Translations under genes and position numbers: made by a program
The notes under the pieces: generated by a model
Database searches by the model: none
Told to the model about the DNA's origin: nothing
Seen by the model: only the letters and a program-made list of their open reading frames with translations
NCBI GenBank assembly: GCA_900552315.1
Contig: URZM01000125.1
Span: 1 to 6,308 of the forward strand
DNA from: an uncultured Bacteroidales bacterium
GTDB taxonomy: Bacteria > Bacteroidota > Bacteroidia > Bacteroidales > Muribaculaceae
DNA length: 6,308 bases
Reading direction: 5' to 3'
Shown: one piece after another, positions 1 through 6,308 of the stretch
Position numbering within the stretch: the first letter of the stretch is position 1
Layout of the letters: each line of letters opens with the position of its first letter

Positions 1-32
1 CAGACGCTCTGAACCAACTGAGCTAAGCGCCC
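1..32 (-). tRNA. tRNA gene, 5' part only (anticodon outside window)
   Basis: Read on the minus strand from position 32 leftwards, the sequence has the form of a tRNA 5' half. It has a seven-base acceptor strand GGGCGCT, the TA linker, a D-stem GCTC pairing with GAGC around the loop AGTTGGTTCA with its GG pair, then position-26 G and the first bases TCTG of the anticodon stem. The anticodon, variable region, T-arm and 3' acceptor strand lie beyond the left edge, so the amino acid cannot be read. A GGGCGCT acceptor with this D-arm resembles a Bacteroidota valine tRNA from memory, but this is weak. It is transcribed divergently from purB and has a well-matched promoter about 70 nt upstream. Confidence 0.92.
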
Positions 33-67
33 TGAGATTTTATTACTAACTTAAACTGCCTATTTAC

Positions 68-81
68 ACGCTTCACAGCGT
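68..81. repeat. Small perfect hairpin in the tRNA leader
   Basis: ACGCT, TCAC and AGCGT form a 5-bp perfect inverted repeat with a 4-nt loop. It lies between the predicted tRNA transcription start (near 99) and the mature tRNA 5' end (32), so it would be in the tRNA precursor leader removed by RNase P. It has no following T-run in either direction and is not a terminator. A 5-bp stem can occur by chance, so any role is speculative. Confidence 0.3.
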
Positions 82-105
82 CGATTGTTTTACCGTTTTG
101 CGATG

Positions 106-137
106 CAAAGTTAGACCTTTTTTTTCGCCCCGCCAAA
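106..137 (-). promoter_or_regulatory. Bacteroidota-type promoter for the tRNA
   Basis: On the minus strand, TTTG (plus-strand CAAA, 134-137) is followed after exactly 20 nt by TAACTTTG (plus-strand 106-113). This matches the phylum's primary-sigma consensus TTTG, 19-21 nt, TAnnTTTG at every fixed base. Transcription should begin near position 99 and give a leader of about 65-70 nt before the tRNA. It overlaps the upstream part of the purB promoter on the other strand. Confidence 0.75.
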
Positions 138-156
138 TATTTTTTTACTAATTTTG
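123..156 (+). promoter_or_regulatory. Predicted purB operon promoter
   Basis: TAATTTTG at 149-156 is an exact match to the Bacteroidota -7 box TAnnTTTG. The -33 element is weak: the best sequence at suitable spacing is TTTCG at 123-127, at the end of an eight-T run. The predicted start near 163 would give a 5' leader of about 53 nt. The sequence before the purB ATG is A/T-rich and lacks a Shine-Dalgarno motif, as is usual in this phylum. The leader contains GGCC, a 6-nt loop and GGCC at 170-183, a short possible hairpin of unknown relevance. Confidence 0.6.
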
Positions 157-215
157 TAAAAAATTTCAGGGCCAGACCCGGCCATAAGCATTAACAATCT
201 AATAATCAAACATAT

Positions 216-1559
216 ATGCAATTGGATTCTCTTACAGCCATCTCTCCGGTCGACGGGCGCTACCGCTCCAAGTGCGAAAAGCTCGACCAGTATTTCTCGG
301 AATATGCCCTCATCCGCTACAGGGTGAAGGTGGAGGTGGAATATTTCATAGCCCTGTGCCGCCTGCCGCTTCCCCAGCTCGAGGGCGTCGCGCCCTCCAC
401 ACTCGAGGAGCTGCGTTCCATATATAAGGAGTTCTCGCTCGCCGACGCTCGCCGCATAAAGGAGATAGAGTCGGTCACCAACCACGACGTGAAGGCTGTG
501 GAATATTTCCTAAAAGAGAGATTCGACACCCTGGGACTGGAAGCCTACAAGGAGTTCATACATTTCGGCCTCACGAGCCAGGACATCAACAACACCTCGG
601 TGCCCATGAGCGTGAAGGATGCGCTGCACGAGGTGTACCTGCCGCTGCTGCGCGAGCTGACGGACACCCTCGAGGCTTACGCACAGGAGTGGAAGGAGAT
701 ACCCATGCTGGCGCGCACCCACGGCCAGCCCGCCACCCCCACCCGCCTGGGCAAGGAGGTGGAGGTGTTCGCCTACCGCCTGCGCAAGCAGACAGAGCTG
801 CTGGAGGCTGTCCCCGTCAGCGGCAAGTTCGGCGGCGCCACGGGCAACATGAACGCGCACCGCGTGGCCTATCCCGGCATCGACTGGCCCGCCTTCGCCG
901 ACCGCTTCCTGCGGGAGCAGCTGGGCATAGAGCGCGAGAGCTACACCACACAGATCTCAAACTACGACAACCTGGCCGCCCTGTTCGACGCCCTGCGCCG
1001 CATCAACACCATAGTGCTGGACCTCGACCGCGATTTCTGGCAGTACATCTCCATGGAGTATTTCAAGCAGAAGATCAAGGCCGGCGAGGTGGGATCCTCG
1101 GCGATGCCCCACAAGGTGAACCCCATAGACTACGAGAACTCGGAGGGCAACCTGGGGATAGCCAACGCCATCTACGCCCACCTGGCGCAGAAGCTACCCG
1201 TGTCGCGCCAGCAGCGCGACCTGACCGACTCCACGGTGCTGCGCAACGTGGGTGTGCCCATGGCCCACTCCATCATAGCCTTCGCCAGCACCCTCAAGGG
1301 CCTGGGCAAGCTCCTGCTCAACGAGGAGGCCATACGCGCCGACCTGGGTCACCGCTGGAACGTGCTGGCCGAGGCCATACAGACGGTGCTTCGCCGAGAG
1401 GGATATCCCAAGCCTTACGAGACCCTGAAGGCCCTGACGCGCACCAACGCCGAGGTCACGGAGCAGAGCATCCGCGAGTTCATCGACTCCCTGGACGTGC
1501 GGCCCGAGGTGAAGGAGCGCCTCAAGGAGCTGACACCGCTTAACTATACCGGCTTCTGA
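216..1559 (+). CDS. purB: Adenylosuccinate lyase
   Basis: This cytosolic enzyme acts twice in purine synthesis. It splits SAICAR to AICAR plus fumarate, and adenylosuccinate to AMP plus fumarate. The 447-residue product has the length of E. coli-type PurB and opens with SLTAISPVDGRY (residues 5-16), which fixes the ATG start. The fumarase/aspartase superfamily features are present: TSQDINNTS (120-128), RTHGQPATPTRLGK (167-180) with the catalytic histidine H169, and the mobile signature loop GSSAMPHKVNPIDYENSEGN (293-312) with the catalytic serine at 294/295. The C-terminal stretch with RWNVLAEAIQTVLR (380-393) is also typical. No key residue is missing. It is the first gene of the run, behind a predicted TAnnTTTG promoter, and its TGA shares an A with the next gene's ATG. 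Isoleucine is coded by 13 ATA, 12 ATC and no ATT. The family assignment is secure. Confidence 0.98.
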   Translation: MQLDSLTAISPVDGRYRSKCEKLDQYFSEYALIRYRVKVEVEYFIALCRLPLPQLEGVAPSTLEELRSIYKEFSLADARRIKEIESVTNHDVKAVEYFLKERFDTLGLEAYKEFIHFGLTSQDINNTSVPMSVKDALHEVYLPLLRELTDTLEAYAQEWKEIPMLARTHGQPATPTRLGKEVEVFAYRLRKQTELLEAVPVSGKFGGATGNMNAHRVAYPGIDWPAFADRFLREQLGIERESYTTQISNYDNLAALFDALRRINTIVLDLDRDFWQYISMEYFKQKIKAGEVGSSAMPHKVNPIDYENSEGNLGIANAIYAHLAQKLPVSRQQRDLTDSTVLRNVGVPMAHSIIAFASTLKGLGKLLLNEEAIRADLGHRWNVLAEAIQTVLRREGYPKPYETLKALTRTNAEVTEQSIREFIDSLDVRPEVKERLKELTPLNYTGF

Positions 1560-2785
1560 TGGCTGCGCCCCGCGAGTTAAGGATAGCCGACTACGACTAT
1601 GCGCTCCCTGACGGGCAGATAGCGCGCCATCCGTGCGAGCCGCGCGACGCGTGCCGCCTGCTGGTGCGACGCGCGCCAGGCCAGACGGAGCACCACACCT
1701 TCACCGACCTGCCGGGGCTGCTGGAGCCCGGCTCGCTGATGGTGTGCAACAACACCCGCGTCATCAACGCCCGCATACGCATGCGCAAGCCTACGGGCGC
1801 GGAGATAGAGATTTTCTGCCTCGAGCCGGACGAGCCGCGCGACTACGCGCAGGCCTTCCAGGCCAAGGGCTCTTGCCGGTGGGTGTGCCTGGTGGGCAAC
1901 GTAAAGCGCTGGAAAAGCGGTGAGCTGCACAAGGAGTGCGCGGGGGCGGACGGTGTCCGCTTCACCCTCTCCGCCTCCCTGGGCGGCGAGGCTCCGGGGG
2001 GAGCGAGGTACGTCTCGTTCAGATGGGAGCCGGACACGCTGACTTTCGCCGACGTGATAGCCGCCGCCGGGTTCATACCCATCCCCCCATACCTGTGCCG
2101 CCAGAGCGAGCAGTCCGACTCGGTGGACTACCAGACGGTCTACTCCAAGATAAAGGGCTCGGTGGCGGCCCCCACCGCCGGGCTGCATTTCACCGACTCC
2201 GTACTGGAAGCCATACGCGCCAAGGGGGTGGAGACACGCGAGCTGACGCTGCATGTGGGCGCTGGCACCTTCCAGCCGGTGAAGAGCGACACCATAGGGG
2301 AGCATCCCATGCACACCGAGACAGTGTGCATAGACCGTCCGCTGCTCGGAACCCTCATCGCCGCCCTGGAGAGCGGCCGGCGCGTCACGGCCGTGGGCAC
2401 CACCACGGTGCGCACACTGGAGAGCCTGCCCCATCTGGGGCGACGGCTGCCTGAGCTGCACGTGGACCAGTGGGACGCATACGCCGACGATTTCGACACC
2501 CTGGAGGCGCTGCGCTCACTTGCCGCATACATGGACGCAAACGCGCTGGACCACCTGACGGCCACCACGGCCATCATGATAGCCCCCGGCTACCGCTGGC
2601 GGGTGGTGGACAGCGTGGTGACCAACTTCCACCAGCCCCAGAGCACGCTGCTGCTGCTCGTGGCCTCCTGGCTCGACGCCCACTCAGGCGCCCCGTCAGA
2701 GTGGCGCGCCATCTACGAGGAGGCCGTGCGCCTCGGCTACCGATTCCTCTCCTACGGCGACTCCATGCTCCTTTCCGCCCCATGA
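1559..2785 (+). CDS. queA: Long-form QueA family enzyme (SAM:tRNA ribosyltransferase-isomerase)
   Basis: QueA moves the ribosyl part of S-adenosylmethionine onto preQ1 in the wobble position of GUN-anticodon tRNAs and isomerises it to epoxyqueuosine. Family motifs are clear: ADYDYALPDGQIARHP (10-25), CNNTRVINAR (63-72), GFIPIPPYL (171-179), YQTVYSKIKGSVAAPTAGLHFT (191-212), LHVGAGTFQPV (231-241), EHPMHTE (248-254), VGTTTVRTLES (279-289), TNFHQPQSTLLLLVASW (355-371) and YRFLSYGDSMLL (394-405). At 408 residues it is about 60 longer than typical QueA. Extra sequence lies after the FCLEP segment (about 91-107) and between TLES and PGYR (about 290-342). The usual F-N-D-T-R motif reads C-N-N-T-R. 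These traits match a second, longer QueA-like group I recall from Bacteroidota, so it may be a paralogue whose reaction differs. The ATG overlaps the purB stop (TGATG), suggesting coupled translation. Family is certain, substrate is not. Confidence 0.9.
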   Translation: MAAPRELRIADYDYALPDGQIARHPCEPRDACRLLVRRAPGQTEHHTFTDLPGLLEPGSLMVCNNTRVINARIRMRKPTGAEIEIFCLEPDEPRDYAQAFQAKGSCRWVCLVGNVKRWKSGELHKECAGADGVRFTLSASLGGEAPGGARYVSFRWEPDTLTFADVIAAAGFIPIPPYLCRQSEQSDSVDYQTVYSKIKGSVAAPTAGLHFTDSVLEAIRAKGVETRELTLHVGAGTFQPVKSDTIGEHPMHTETVCIDRPLLGTLIAALESGRRVTAVGTTTVRTLESLPHLGRRLPELHVDQWDAYADDFDTLEALRSLAAYMDANALDHLTATTAIMIAPGYRWRVVDSVVTNFHQPQSTLLLLVASWLDAHSGAPSEWRAIYEEAVRLGYRFLSYGDSMLLSAP

Positions 2786-4602
2786 ACGCCGATTGCTCTT
2801 CCGGGCAGGCCACGCGCCGCAGACGGCTGCGGCCTCTGGCCAGGCGGGCGGGAGCCTTGCTCTCCCGGATATTCTCATTCGCGCCTTTTCTGGCGTGGTT
2901 GGCCTCTCTGGCGGCCCTGGCGGCCCAGCTTCTCATATTCCAGCACCTGGTGGTCGGCGTCAACCCTTGGCTCACGCTCTCCCCGCTTGACGTGGTCGGC
3001 GACGTGGCTCTGGCGTTGCTCCCCTTCTGCCTGCTTCGGCCGTCATGGCGCATCAGCGTCTGGGGGCTGGTGGGAGCCGTCACCTTTTTTTGCTGCGCCA
3101 ACCTATGGTACTGCCGCGCATTTTATGACCTTATGCCGCTTGAGTCGCTTGGCATGGCAGGCAACATGCAGGACCAGGTGGTGGACGCCTTCTTCGAGCA
3201 GTTGCGATGGGCCGACCTGTGGCTGGCCGCGCCTCCCCTTGCCTTGTGGGGTGTGCTGTGGCTGCTGCGCGGCAAGTGGCGGCGGGGCAGCTTCCCCACG
3301 TGGGCCAAGGTTGCCTTGACATGTGCCTCAGCGGTGCTGTACATGGCCGCGTACATGACCCGCGTTTACCGCTACCAAGCCTCGCACCCCGGGCAGGGGA
3401 GCTACGCCTCCTTGCTGGCGCGTTATCCTGAGCTCTCCAAGGCCGACGCCTACAAGCTCACACAGCATCTGTCCCGGATGGGCTATGCGGGCTACACCCT
3501 CTGGCAGCTTCACGAGTGCCTGGGAGGCAAAAGCCTGGGCGCCGAGGAGCGCGAGCGTGTGGAAAGCTTCTGGCTCACCCGCTCGCGGCTGCCCCGCGCG
3601 GCCGGCTCATACGCCGCCAACCGCGACAAGAACCTTATCCTCATCATCGTGGAGTCTCTGGCCTCCGACGCCGTGGACATGGAGGTGAACGGCGTGAAGG
3701 TGGCTCCCTGCCTGAGCGGGCTGGCCCACTCTGACTCCACCATCCTCTTCACCCGGGTGCAGGCACAGGTGGCCCACGGACGTTCCAGCGACGGCCAGTT
3801 CATCTACAACACGGGGCTGCTGCCCCTGCGCCACACGGCCGTGGCCAAGCGTTATCCCACGGCAGACTATCCGTCGCTGGCCAAAGCCCTGGGCTATCGG
3901 CAGGCTTGCGAGGTGGTGGGGGAAAAACCCACGTTCTACAACCACAGCCTCACCAACCTCTCATACGGCTACACACGCTTCAGCCACGCCGATGACGAGT
4001 GGTTCAAGGACGACCGGATATTCGCCAATGCCGTCAAGGAGATAGCCTCGCTGACCCCTCCCTTTTTCTGCACCGTGATCACACTGGACATGCACGACCC
4101 CTACTGCAACCCGGTGCCAGACCCCTCGCCCATCTCCTCGGCCAGCGGATATGACAGCCGCGACCTGGTGTATCTGGACAAGGTACATCATTTCGACGCC
4201 CTGCTCGGCTCATTCCTGCAACGGCTGAACGCCATGGGCATACTGGACCGCTCGGTGGTGGTCATAGCCTCTGACCATGAGCCGCGCAAGACCGCCTTGG
4301 GCGACAGGGGGCTTATCTCCTCGGACCTGCTGTTCATGGCGGTGGGCACCGGAGGCCCGGGAGTGAAATCTGACAGGGTGGTGGGGCAGATAGACGTGAT
4401 GCCGACTATCCTGGACATCATGGGAGTCAAGGGTTACAAATATCCCGGGCTGGGACACAGCTTGCTTGCCGAACCCGGGCGGCATGGGGCCGTGGACGCA
4501 TACGGCGAGGCATACGGCGTGGACAGCGACGGGCTGCGCCGTGAGCTTGACGAGGCATGGGCCGTAAGCGCGCTCATGATCGAGGGAGGCTATTTCCGCT
4601 GA
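2782..4602 (+). CDS. LtaS/MdoB-like membrane sulfatase-fold phosphotransferase
   Basis: This is a 606-residue inner-membrane protein of the LTA synthase-like sulfatase family. An Arg-rich cytoplasmic start (residues 11-22) is followed by five likely helices (about 32-58, 69-86, 90-112, 144-163, 173-193). The alkaline-phosphatase-fold domain then spans about 283-562 and should face the periplasm. Metal and active-site positions are recognisable: E291 in LILIIVESL, GRSSDGQF (333-340) where LtaS has its catalytic Thr, H438 in LDMHDPY, D498-H499 in VIASDHEPR, and IDVMPTILDIMG (537-548). The relatives transfer phosphoglycerol or phosphoethanolamine from a phospholipid to an envelope glycan or lipid. 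Bacteroidota have no lipoteichoic acid, so the acceptor is unknown and may be lipid A, a surface glycan or a lipid. I chose the ATG at 2782 because it overlaps the queA stop as ATGA and gives the normal membrane topology. An upstream extension in this frame lies wholly inside queA. No obvious terminator follows. Confidence 0.88.
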   Translation: MNADCSSGQATRRRRLRPLARRAGALLSRIFSFAPFLAWLASLAALAAQLLIFQHLVVGVNPWLTLSPLDVVGDVALALLPFCLLRPSWRISVWGLVGAVTFFCCANLWYCRAFYDLMPLESLGMAGNMQDQVVDAFFEQLRWADLWLAAPPLALWGVLWLLRGKWRRGSFPTWAKVALTCASAVLYMAAYMTRVYRYQASHPGQGSYASLLARYPELSKADAYKLTQHLSRMGYAGYTLWQLHECLGGKSLGAEERERVESFWLTRSRLPRAAGSYAANRDKNLILIIVESLASDAVDMEVNGVKVAPCLSGLAHSDSTILFTRVQAQVAHGRSSDGQFIYNTGLLPLRHTAVAKRYPTADYPSLAKALGYRQACEVVGEKPTFYNHSLTNLSYGYTRFSHADDEWFKDDRIFANAVKEIASLTPPFFCTVITLDMHDPYCNPVPDPSPISSASGYDSRDLVYLDKVHHFDALLGSFLQRLNAMGILDRSVVVIASDHEPRKTALGDRGLISSDLLFMAVGTGGPGVKSDRVVGQIDVMPTILDIMGVKGYKYPGLGHSLLAEPGRHGAVDAYGEAYGVDSDGLRRELDEAWAVSALMIEGGYFR

Positions 4603-4696
4603 CGCGAGTGCCCGGGCTTGCGGGATGACGATGGCGCGTACCCAACTTTAGGACGGGGAAAGGCGTTAATGAGTGTAAACACCCTTTCTTAAAGCT
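4603..4696. other. Spacer before nifJ; weak regulatory signals only
   Basis: No gene is visible in these 94 nt. CCCG, a 6-nt loop and CGGG near 4611-4624 is too short and lacks a T-run, so I do not call a terminator, and read-through from the upstream run is possible. The best promoter candidate, CAACTTTA (about 4642-4649), is a poor TAnnTTTG match without a clear -33 box. GAAAGG (4658-4663) and CCTTTC (4683-4688) form an inverted repeat enclosing GTGT-AA-ACAC (4673-4682). It sits just before the nifJ start and could be an operator or leader structure, or chance. Confidence 0.4.
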
Positions 4697-6308
4697 ATGA
4701 ACGCAAACACACAACCGCGCCGCGTCACCATGGACGGCTGCACAGCCGCCGCATACGTGGCCTACGCCCTCTCGGAGGTCGCCACCGTCTATCCCATAAC
4801 CCCTATCGCCTCCATGGGCGACACCGCAGGGCGGTGGGCCTTGCAAGGTCGCACCAATTTCATGGGACAACCCATGCGTGTGAAGGAGATGGAGAGCGAG
4901 CTGGGCGCCGCAGGGGCCACCCACGGGGCGCTCTCCGCAGGCGCGCTGGCCACCACATTCACATCCTCACAGGGCCTGATGCTCATGATTCCCAACATGT
5001 ACAAGATAGCCGGCGAGATGCTGCCGGGGGTGTTCCATGTGGGCACCCGCTCGCTGGCCACCCATGCCCTCTCCATCTTCGGCGACCATCAGGACGTGAT
5101 GGCGTGCCGCGCCACCGGCTTCGCCTTCCTGGCCTCATGCTCGGTGCAGGAGACGCATGACCTGGCTCTCGTGGCGCATCTGGCCGCATTGGAAGGCTCG
5201 CTCCCCGTATGCCATTTCTTCGACGGCTGGCGCACCTCCAACCAGATGGACACCATCGAGGTGCTGCCCTACGAGGCAATGTATCCACTCATAGACCGCG
5301 AGGCGCTGCGCCGATTCCGCCTCCGGGGACTTAACCCCGAGCACCCGCTGCTCAGGGGCTCGGCACAGAACCCCGACGTGTATTTCCAGAACCGCGAGGC
5401 GCCCAACCGCTGGTACGCGGCCTTCCCCGCCATAGTGCAGAAATACATGGACAAGGTGGGCGAGCTTACCGGACGCGCCTACCGCCTGTTCGACTACGCG
5501 GGGCACCCGCAGGCCGAACAGGCCGTGGTCGTGATAGGCTCCGCCGCCGAGGTCACGGAGCAGGCACTCGCCGCGCTGAACGCCCGGGGCTACAAGGGAG
5601 GCGTGGTCAAGGTGCGCCTGTACAGGCCCTTCGACGCCGACGCCCTGCTGAAAGCCATACCATCCACGGTACGCCGCCTCACGGTGCTCGACCGTACCAA
5701 GGAGCCGGGAGCCGACGGCGAGCCGCTGTACAAGGATGTGGCCACCGCCCTGGAGCGCGGCGGCCGCCACATGGAGCTGTACGCCGGACGTTACGGTCTC
5801 TCAAGCAAGGAGTTCGACCCCTCGATGGTGAAGGCCGTGTTCGACAACATGCGCTCCCCCCGCCCCTTGCGGGAGTTCACGGTGGGCATAGACGACGATG
5901 TCACACACCTCTCCCTGCCGCGCACATCCCTGGCCATGCCCGCTCCCCCGGTATTGCTGCAGGCCAAATTCTACGGGTTCGGCTCTGACGGCACCGTAGG
6001 CGCCACCAAGCAGGTGGCCAGGGTGCTGGCCGACACGTTCGGCCTGTATTCCCAGGCCTTCTTCCAGTATTCCGCGAAAAAGAGCGGAGGCTACACCATC
6101 TCGCAGCTGCGTCTGGACACCAGGCCGATAAAGGCCGACTACTCTATAGAGCAGGCCGACTATGTCGCATGCCACAAGGACACATACGTGCACAAGTACG
6201 ACATGGCGGCAGCCCTGCGCGACGGGGGCATATTCGTGCTCAACTCCCCCTGGGACACCCTCTCCGCCCTGGAGGCGAATCTCCCGGCCTCGCTGCGGAG
6301 CGCCCTGG
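4697..6308 (+). CDS. nifJ: Pyruvate:ferredoxin/flavodoxin oxidoreductase, N-terminal 537 codons (cut by window edge)
   Basis: PFOR oxidatively decarboxylates pyruvate with CoA to acetyl-CoA and CO2, reducing ferredoxin. It is an oxygen-sensitive cytosolic TPP and Fe-S enzyme of fermentative anaerobes. The frame is open from ATG 4697 to the edge with no stop, about 45% of the usual 1,170-1,200 residues. Domain I (about 10-260) has YPITP (32-36), E68 in MESELGAAGA where the TPP-contacting Glu lies, TSSQGLMLMIPNMYKIAGE (89-107), R118 in the pyruvate-binding region, IFGDHQD and FFDGWRTS (174-181). Domain II (about 270-400) has VVVIGSAAEVTEQAL and VLDRTKEPGADGEPLYKDV (330-348). The gamma-like domain begins with YGFGSDGTVGATKQ (426-439). 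The later Fe-S and TPP-binding domains lie outside. Residues after YPITP (IASMGD) and the ATKQ segment differ from the common SSPMAE and ANKN, so this may be a divergent paralogue or a related 2-oxoacid enzyme. No Shine-Dalgarno is seen. Isoleucine is 10 ATA, 4 ATC and 1 ATT here. Confidence 0.93.
   Translation, partial: MNANTQPRRVTMDGCTAAAYVAYALSEVATVYPITPIASMGDTAGRWALQGRTNFMGQPMRVKEMESELGAAGATHGALSAGALATTFTSSQGLMLMIPNMYKIAGEMLPGVFHVGTRSLATHALSIFGDHQDVMACRATGFAFLASCSVQETHDLALVAHLAALEGSLPVCHFFDGWRTSNQMDTIEVLPYEAMYPLIDREALRRFRLRGLNPEHPLLRGSAQNPDVYFQNREAPNRWYAAFPAIVQKYMDKVGELTGRAYRLFDYAGHPQAEQAVVVIGSAAEVTEQALAALNARGYKGGVVKVRLYRPFDADALLKAIPSTVRRLTVLDRTKEPGADGEPLYKDVATALERGGRHMELYAGRYGLSSKEFDPSMVKAVFDNMRSPRPLREFTVGIDDDVTHLSLPRTSLAMPAPPVLLQAKFYGFGSDGTVGATKQVARVLADTFGLYSQAFFQYSAKKSGGYTISQLRLDTRPIKADYSIEQADYVACHKDTYVHKYDMAAALRDGGIFVLNSPWDTLSALEANLPASLRSAL

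Noticed and set aside
150..165. AT-rich inverted repeat (AATTTT / AAAATT) over the purB -7 box
   Set aside because: It consists only of A and T runs in an AT-rich spacer. Such symmetry is expected by chance, and no T-tract terminator fits there.
111..485. 124-codon minus-strand frame crossing the intergenic region and the start of purB
   Set aside because: Most of it is antisense to purB. The rest crosses both promoters, and the product has no recognisable feature.
689..1543. 284-codon open frame in another plus frame within purB
   Set aside because: It is Arg/Pro/His/Gly-rich with no family motif, and it is entirely covered by the conserved purB frame.
1577..2461. 294-codon open frame on the minus strand, antisense to queA
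   Set aside because: It lies fully inside a clearly real gene, has a low-complexity Gly/Ala/Arg/His-rich product with no recognised motif, and is expected from stop-poor G+C-rich DNA.
2470..2781. A 104-residue N-terminal extension of the LtaS-like gene
   Set aside because: This part reads queA in another frame, is Arg/His-rich and resembles nothing. The ATGA junction at 2782 gives the expected topology.
4606..4626. Possible terminator after the LtaS-like gene
   Set aside because: The stem CCCG/CGGG is only 4 bp, with no following T-run in either direction.
4697..6308. Frameshift or pseudogene in nifJ
   Set aside because: I translated from 4697 to the edge in one frame without a stop, and PFOR motifs appear in the right order. 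It is only cut by the window end.

Overview
The window looks like chromosomal DNA from an anaerobic member of the Bacteroidota, probably Bacteroidales. Three things point there: exact matches to the Bacteroidota promoter core (TAnnTTTG) in the only AT-rich spacer, no Shine-Dalgarno sequence before any gene, and a long-form QueA and an LtaS-like membrane sulfatase of kinds I recall from that phylum. The coding DNA is G+C-rich, yet isoleucine is written mostly with AUA. Family or genus cannot be fixed; a Muribaculaceae-like gut lineage is only a guess.

Layout: positions 1-32 hold the 5' end of a tRNA gene on the minus strand, which leaves the window on the left. Positions 33-215 are an AT-rich divergent promoter region with one minus-strand promoter for the tRNA and one plus-strand promoter for purB. 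Positions 216-4602 hold a tight plus-strand run of three genes: purB (adenylosuccinate lyase), a long-form queA (tRNA queuosine synthesis family) and a five-helix membrane protein with an LtaS/MdoB-type phosphotransferase domain. Their start and stop codons overlap by 1 and 4 nt, so they are almost certainly co-transcribed and probably translationally coupled. A 94-nt spacer (4603-4696) follows, and then the first 537 codons of a pyruvate:ferredoxin oxidoreductase (nifJ type), which runs off the right edge.

The run links AMP/IMP synthesis, tRNA modification and envelope decoration, with no single obvious pathway. The shared theme is growth and translation housekeeping. NifJ points to fermentative, oxygen-sensitive pyruvate metabolism. 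I see no mobile element, CRISPR array, phage gene or clear sign of transfer, and no evident new multi-gene system. The points most worth a second look are the divergent QueA, the serine at the expected nucleophile position of the LtaS-like enzyme, the unusual NifJ active-site surroundings, the overlapping divergent promoters and the AUA codon preference.
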